Shown: piece by piece, positions 59,150 to 64,000 of the stretch
How the letters are laid out: each line of letters starts with the position of its first letter
Position numbering within the stretch: the first letter of the stretch is position 1
Source of the DNA: Haliclystus octoradiatus
Taxonomy: Eukaryota; Cnidaria; Staurozoa; Stauromedusae; Haliclystidae
Assembly: GCA_916610825.1 (NCBI GenBank)
Contig: OU744451.1
Coordinates: 1,550,001-1,614,000 of the forward strand
Direction of reading: 5' to 3'
Length of the DNA: 64,000 bases
Program-made: the position numbers and the translations under genes
Notes under the pieces: generated by a model
What the model saw: the letters and a program-made list of their open reading frames with translations, nothing else
Told to the model about the DNA's origin: nothing
Database searches by the model: none

Positions 59150-59577
59150 TCAATGCAATTCCATTACAAATATATCCACAAGCAATCTGCCTCTGTTATT
59201 TGCTTCCGAATGATTGTAATAATCTTGATAAAACCACAATCTATATTCTTCTCCTTGTCGCAAGTAAATATTTGTTGATGTTGACAAAAAGCTAGTCGCT
59301 TCGTTATTTCCATCAGTTTTGTTAAACTGCCTTTTGTTCAATAACAGGCTATTAGTTCTATCTGTCAGAATAGGTGCAAAAACTACATTGTGAGCCATTG
59401 CATTAACGAAATAACAAGCTAATGGTTTGTTTCTAAATCCATTTGACCTTTGACCTGCTTTTCCGTTGATATGCTTCAAGTACATTTGATAGCTTGCAGA
59501 TTTAAAAGGAAAGTGGAATGATCCAAACTCTTCATTTTTCATGCCAAAAGAAATTTCACCAACATTCAAGGCAAGCA
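59150..59577 (-). CDS. Exon 3 of the PAN-like protein
   Basis: 428 nt after acceptor atgtatttttcag, phase 1, to the stop at 59150. It encodes 142 residues beginning LALNVGEISFGMKN, with aromatic-rich beta-like segments and only one cysteine. Upstream Met codons in the open frame lie in the intron and are not used. Confidence 0.6.
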
Positions 59578-62500
59578 CTGAAAAATACATAATTATTACA
59601 ATAGATTTAGCTTTAGAAATATTAAATAGAAGTTCGCATAATAAATGGGGGTCATAGGGGAAAACGGTCCACGCATTTGTAGGTTTTTCTTCAACGGTTT
59701 TTGTTTTCTGTGTCCGGCTCCTGGGTTATATAAGTAGTCCAGTTTGCGGAATATGGAATGTTCAATGTTAGTTTTCGGATTATCCTACATTACGATTTGT
59801 CATGCAACAATCAATTGTTTTGAACACCTGAGTCGCAAAAGCCAAGTTTATCCCCTTCACGGCCTTTACATATGGATGAAAAAAGTCACGGGTTGGATAA
59901 AAATAATGCAGACGATATCGCCCTACCGAAGGCACCCATGCATACCACTCCTCTATTTCTAGACGAGTGACTTTTTTGCTGAGAGCAATCATTTTGAACA
60001 CTCATTGTCGATCTCAATCGCGACACTGCAGGTCAATTTTAATAGATTTCATGGCAGACAGGTCTCGATTGTCAAAGCGCAACGATGCGCCGCAGCTACT
60101 CACAATGCAATTCCCTCAGGACCATCCACCATCCGCCATCCTCAGATGGTACTCATTTGATGTTTTAGATAAAGTCAAGGTTGAGTTGACCTTAGGGGGA
60201 TTTGAATCACAGTCGATCAGCTATGATCCGGTCTGAAGCTCAGTTACTCTGCCATCTGAGCAGATCCTCCTGCTGGATCAGTTATATTGTACCCACATTG
60301 GCATATTTTCCAGTCCTTGGTGTTCCGGTACTGAGCGGTGATTGCACCTGGACATGTTTTAGAAATGTTAGTTGCATGTCTATCAGATCTAGTGTGGTAT
60401 ACATGATAAACAGTAGCATGAGATTAGAAACATATCCCGGTTTTTGCAATTTTTAGCCTCTGTTTTTGGTTTTTGAGTCTACATTTTGCGGTTTTCAGAC
60501 CTCCTCCCTTAATAAAGGGTATCATGATTTACAAATGATGAGCTTATTGCAGTAAAACAAAGTGGAGATTATATATGCAAGACATTAGCGAAACAGAAAT
60601 CAATAATTAAAACCTTTCATATCATGTTGTTTCCTTCTAGAAATCGTATCAGTGCAGCATTCTTCAAACACAATTTTATCAACTTACCTGGAATTGCTGC
60701 CATCTATAAAAAAAAAACAGAAAGAAATATATCAGAATCTGAAGACGATTACATTTTTGGTTTGAGAAGAAGCATCATCATAAATTCACAAAAATACATT
60801 GCCTGAGTACGACAGGTAAAGGTATAAACTTTCAAGGTTCATGAACAGTCATTCAATAATCATTAATTAAAGGGTTCATGAACAGTTATTCTAAAATATC
60901 ACGAAGGTTTTCTGCGATCTGATTGGTCGAAAGAGCGTGCATGAAATCCTAGGGTAAAACATGGCTCCGAAAAACGGGAAAAACCGCAAGCTTCAAAAAA
61001 GTTTGATCTGTGATAAAATACAGATGTTATACTCGAAAATGTTGGGAGACACTCGGGAAGCTAAAAATCACTCGCTCGGAGCTCGTGATTTTTTAGCGCT
61101 TCACTCGTGTCTCCCAACATATTCTCGTTTAGTAAATATGAATACAAACATGGCAAGTATGTGGTAACCCTTTATTCTAAAATATCACGAAGGTTTTCTG
61201 CGATCTGATTGGTCGAAAGAGCGTGCATGAAATCCTAGGGTAAAACATGGCTCTGAAAACCGGGAGAAACCGCAAGCTTCAAAAAGTTTGATCTGTGATA
61301 AAATACAGAATTTATAACTTTTTGATAACAATCCAATAAATATCTCAATAATGGCTACGATTTACAAAACGACATTTAGCTCAAGATGTTTATATTTATT
61401 GAAAAGCGTGGTGAATGAGTTATTGGTCGTGTAACATGCAAACTAATAACACAGAATGAAAGACAATTATAGGCTACGTTGCTGTTTCAAGGTAAACCTA
61501 AAATTTAAATAACAATAACTGCATTAATTTGCTAAAGAACTATTGTACCACTTATATTACAGACGTTCTTGTATATGTCTTTCTTTATTCGACAATATCT
61601 ATCTTCATCTTGTTGTGGGATTCTCTTTGCTTGGTTTATGAATTGAAATTGAATTTTAAATTGTGAATTCATGAATTGAAAATTCGCCGTCGAATGAGAT
61701 TCCGACATTTGTTTTATTTTAGAAAAGGGTTACCACATGCTTGCAAATGTTTGTATTCATATTTACTAAACTCGAAAATGTTGGGAGACACTCGGGAAGC
61801 TAAAAATCACTCGCTCGGAGCTCGTGATTTTTTAGCGCTTCACTCGTGTCTCCCAACATTTTCTCGTTTATAGTAAATATGAATACAAACATGGCAAGTA
61901 TGTGGTAACCCTTTATTACTGTACTTTATCTCAAAATCATATGTGCAATTAAGTAATAAACAAGAGACGAATTTCTCCAAATTGTAGAGCTAGCAATTCG
62001 CAAACATAAGCACTTTTTCTGTAAAGAAGAATTCAAGGCTTGACTCATGAATAATGCATAGCAGTCTTTCGCAACCTAATAAAAGAATTGTAAATTTTTA
62101 ATTTGGCATGCATTTGAAGACTCACCAATTATCCGTTGTTTTGATTGGCTATAGCAACCAATCGACAATTAAATTGATAATTGCAACGACCAATCGACCA
62201 ATCAAATTCCTCCTAGAACGCAGCTGTTCTGGCCAGCCCCCTTTGATATTATTCTAGGACATTCTTGGTTGTACTGTATGTAGTTTATTTGTTCATAAAA
62301 TATTGGCTGCCAAATATTAGCTGGTTCAATTTTTTAAATAATTTTAAATAATTAAGAAATGACAATTAATGGTGACATTTTTAATCAATGTAAATAAAGG
62401 GATTTCCGACAATCGATTTCGGCTGAAATCTGTTCTTATAAATATAAATAGTGAATTTAATAATGTAATTATTCATACCTCGATATATGTTCCATTATTT

Positions 62501-62811
62501 GAATCAATAATTTCTCCATAGTTTTTCAACATTTGACATAATCTTGTACTTCCAATGAAATTAATAAATCTTGATTTTGATTCATAAATTGGCATTTGAA
62601 TGCATTCGAGAAAAGATCGAGTTTTAATTTCCTTCAAAATATTTGATAAAGACGATGAAGAGGATATCATTTGTTTGTCTTCGTAGATTCTGTAAGAATC
62701 ACCAGAGAACGGTTTATCCACATCTGCTGATACCAACGACAGATATACAAACAGAATAATAACCAATCCGATTAACATGCAATCAAATCCACTGTGTTTG
62801 AGTTTCCACAT
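59150..62811 (-). CDS. Unidentified secreted or type II membrane protein, PAN-like (3 exons, 258 aa)
   Basis: Joined exons on the minus strand are 62811-62479, 60703-60688 and 59577-59150 (777 nt). An in-frame stop precedes the ATG. The protein starts MWKLKHSG, then a hydrophobic segment (about 13-29) that is a signal peptide or anchor. Residues about 65-100 look like a reduced PAN/apple module (LECIQ...RFINF...RLCQML), lacking its middle cysteines. The C-terminal half contains EYRLWFYQDYYNHSEANNRGRLLVDIFV, recalled (here split: YRLWFYQDY, then NNRGRLLVDIF) as similar to a tail domain in PAN-bearing secreted proteins of marine invertebrates; this is memory-based and weak. Function unknown. 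The exon chain is supported by splice signals and by frame, which only the 16-nt middle exon preserves. Confidence 0.6.
59908..60275 (-). mobile_element. tRNA-derived SINE, family 1, near full-length
   Basis: On the minus strand, from GGAGGATCTGCTCAGATGGC through B-box GATTCAAATCC, the ACCATCTGAGGATGGCGGAT body and the tail GGGTGCCTTCGGTAGGGCGA. It lies in intron 2 of the PAN-like gene and shows the full ~370-bp length of the family. Confidence 0.75.
60688..60703 (-). CDS. 16-nt microexon of the PAN-like protein
   Basis: ATGGCAGCAATTCCAG flanked by a long polypyrimidine acceptor (ctttctg, ten T, atag) and a consensus donor gtaagttg. It enters in phase 0 and leaves in phase 1, exactly what is needed to join exon 1 (phase 0) to exon 3 (phase 1). 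It adds MAAIP and a split Val. Confidence 0.6.
60894..61313. repeat. Direct duplication around a hairpin insertion
   Basis: A ~130-bp block (ATCACGAAGGTTTTCTGCGA through TTTGATCTGTGATAAAATAC) occurs at 60894-61022 and again at 61184-61310, nearly identical. Between them lies the hairpin unit at about 61028-61175 (ATGTTGGGAGACACTCGGGA with its complement). The same hairpin recurs at 61722-61918. Short frames across these repeats are not genes. Confidence 0.75.
61722..61918. mobile_element. Hairpin element with GGGTTACCACATGCTTGC ends
   Basis: Left AAAGGGTTACCACATGCTTG, TTTGTATTCATATTTACTAA and ATGTTGGGAGACACTCGGGA are mirrored at right, with centre CTCGCTCGGAGCTCGTGA. The copy at 61028-61175 retains only the inner and right parts. 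Confidence 0.75.
62479..62811 (-). CDS. Exon 1 of the PAN-like protein
   Basis: 111 codons from ATG to GAG, then donor gtatgaat, phase 0. It holds the hydrophobic N-terminal segment, a Ser-rich spacer and the PAN-like stretch with two cysteines. An overlapping frame at 62772-62984 is in another phase and looks non-coding. Confidence 0.6.
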
Positions 62812-64000
62812 TTTTGTATTTCCTTCAACTTTTCCACATTCAGATTTTTTATATAATGATTATATTGCGTTTCTTCAAAGAGGTAATTATTTTTCTTTTC
62901 TGTCACAACAACTGGTGAAAATCGAGTTTTTTCTGGCTGATTCACCATATAAGGCATTGATATGATACGGTAACTCGTCACCAAAAGAGACAGCTTGCAG
63001 CGATCAAACTGTTGTTGAATGGGGTAACTATGTTTTCTTTTTCCGATCCAAGATAACTGTGTAAATTTGACGACTGTTGAGTTATATTTTAATTATATTA
63101 AATATTTATCTAATATGAAAACGAGGTTAACATTAGAAACAAGTTAATAATTTACGTTATTAATAGCTTCCATGCGAAGACGACTAAGTCATATACATGT
63201 TACATGTATATCTAAAGCTCTGTACTTACGGCCCGGGGGGTTAACTCAAGAAATTTCAGGGACGGGAGGGGTGCCAACTTAAATTCAGAAATTTGCCCTC
63301 CAAAATTGATACTTTTAATATTTTATTCAGACCAAAATTTATATCCATAATATTTCTCTATCGATGCTTATTTGAGAATTGATTACAGCTTCGTAGGTTT
63401 ACATCAACATTTTTTGCTCAACAAGAAAGCTTCCTGTAGGAAAACGGTGAAGTCAGAATTATAAAAAATCGTTTCTCCTTTCGTGCGAAATCAAAAGTTT
63501 CTAGCGTCAAAAACAGCTGTCCACAACTCTAGGACACCTTTTCTGCTTGAAATAAATATCATTTGTTAAGAAATACATGAAATACAAGGGATTTTAGTTT
63601 TTGGGTTTACTTTTTTCTGTCGAAAAGGTGTCAATCGTTCACATCACCTCTACTTGTGACAGGACTAACTCAGGTGTTTGAGCCTTTTTCTACAGAAAAC
63701 GCTATTTTTCGATTTCTAAAAGTCCTTGTATCTTTTGTGTTTCTTAGTTAATTGCACTAATTTCAAGCAGAAAAGGTGTCCAAAGGTTTAGGCATAGCTG
63801 ACTCGGACGTTAGAAACTTTTAATTCTGCGTGAATGGAGATACTTTTTAAAGTTTTCAATTGCTCTTTTTTCTATCGTAAGCCCTCTTGTCATTCTTACT
63901 ATCGTTCCGAGTTTGTAAAGTGACTGATGGGAAATAGGGTAGATTCAACATTAATTATCTCTGCTTATGCGCATTCAAAATAAGAAATCATTGTCACCAT
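62812..64000. other. 5' flank of the PAN-like gene and window edge
   Basis: Immediately upstream sequence may include its 5' UTR. Near 63232 lies an end resembling the 29560 repeat. From 63430 to 63850 runs an imperfect inverted arrangement of AAAAGGTGTCC and GTTTCTAGCGTC/GACGTTAGAAAC words; TAAGAAATACATGAAATACA and the window-end AAGAAATCATTGTCACCAT recur in the centre of the large foldback element near 40270-40350. Confidence 0.5.

Noticed and set aside
60961-61873. Two similar short plus-strand frames ending SCLPTYSRL / SCLPTFSRL
   Set aside because: The similarity is explained by the duplicated hairpin element; the frames include its inverted repeats.

Overview
This is an AT-rich (about two-thirds A+T) animal nuclear genome segment, very probably from an invertebrate. 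It has GT-AG introns, metazoan-specific genes (a WAVE/WASF actin regulator, the COPII-associated protein TFG, a SUEL-lectin receptor) and a dense load of short transposable elements. The species cannot be fixed from the sequence alone. All gene models were assembled by hand from open frames, splice signals and matching intron phases; none was checked against a database.

Layout. (1) 3526-15139, minus strand: a complete five-exon gene for an 877-residue single-pass receptor (signal sequence, SUEL lectin domain, Thr-rich stalk, transmembrane helix, 570-residue cytoplasmic tail), best matched to the EVA-1 family. Its introns hold 87-bp tandem repeats, two hairpin elements and a ~650-bp (AAT)n tract. 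(2) 15140-21557: gene-poor. (3) 21558-27793, minus strand: a complete three-exon WASF/WAVE gene (465 residues). (4) 28405-28441: a possible first coding exon diverging from WASF. 28442-33846 is mostly repeats. (5) 33847-54070, plus strand: TFG, five constitutive exons, 416 residues. Its third intron holds an extra exon, in matching phase, that encodes a homeodomain-like helix-turn-helix and then a stop. This predicts a short TFG isoform with the PB1 and coiled-coil region fused to a putative DNA-binding domain. (6) 54071-59149: 40-bp tandem repeats, a GC-rich island and unassigned sequence. (7) 59150-62811, minus strand: a three-exon gene for a 258-residue secreted or membrane-anchored protein; its frame is kept only by a 16-nt microexon.

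The genes are functionally unrelated; this is an ordinary gene-sparse neighbourhood rather than an operon or cluster. The most interesting coding observation is the homeodomain-like exon inside TFG. The most interesting structural one is a set of foldback (long inverted repeat) elements, four with exact 9-bp and one with an exact 11-bp target-site duplication, which points to Mutator-like DNA transposons. The largest is 4,479 bp and sits in TFG intron 2. Other repeats include two tRNA-derived SINE families, seven copies of a TA-flanked MITE, a family built on the palindrome GTTCATGAAC, and retroposon tails ending in GAATAAATGATGATG.
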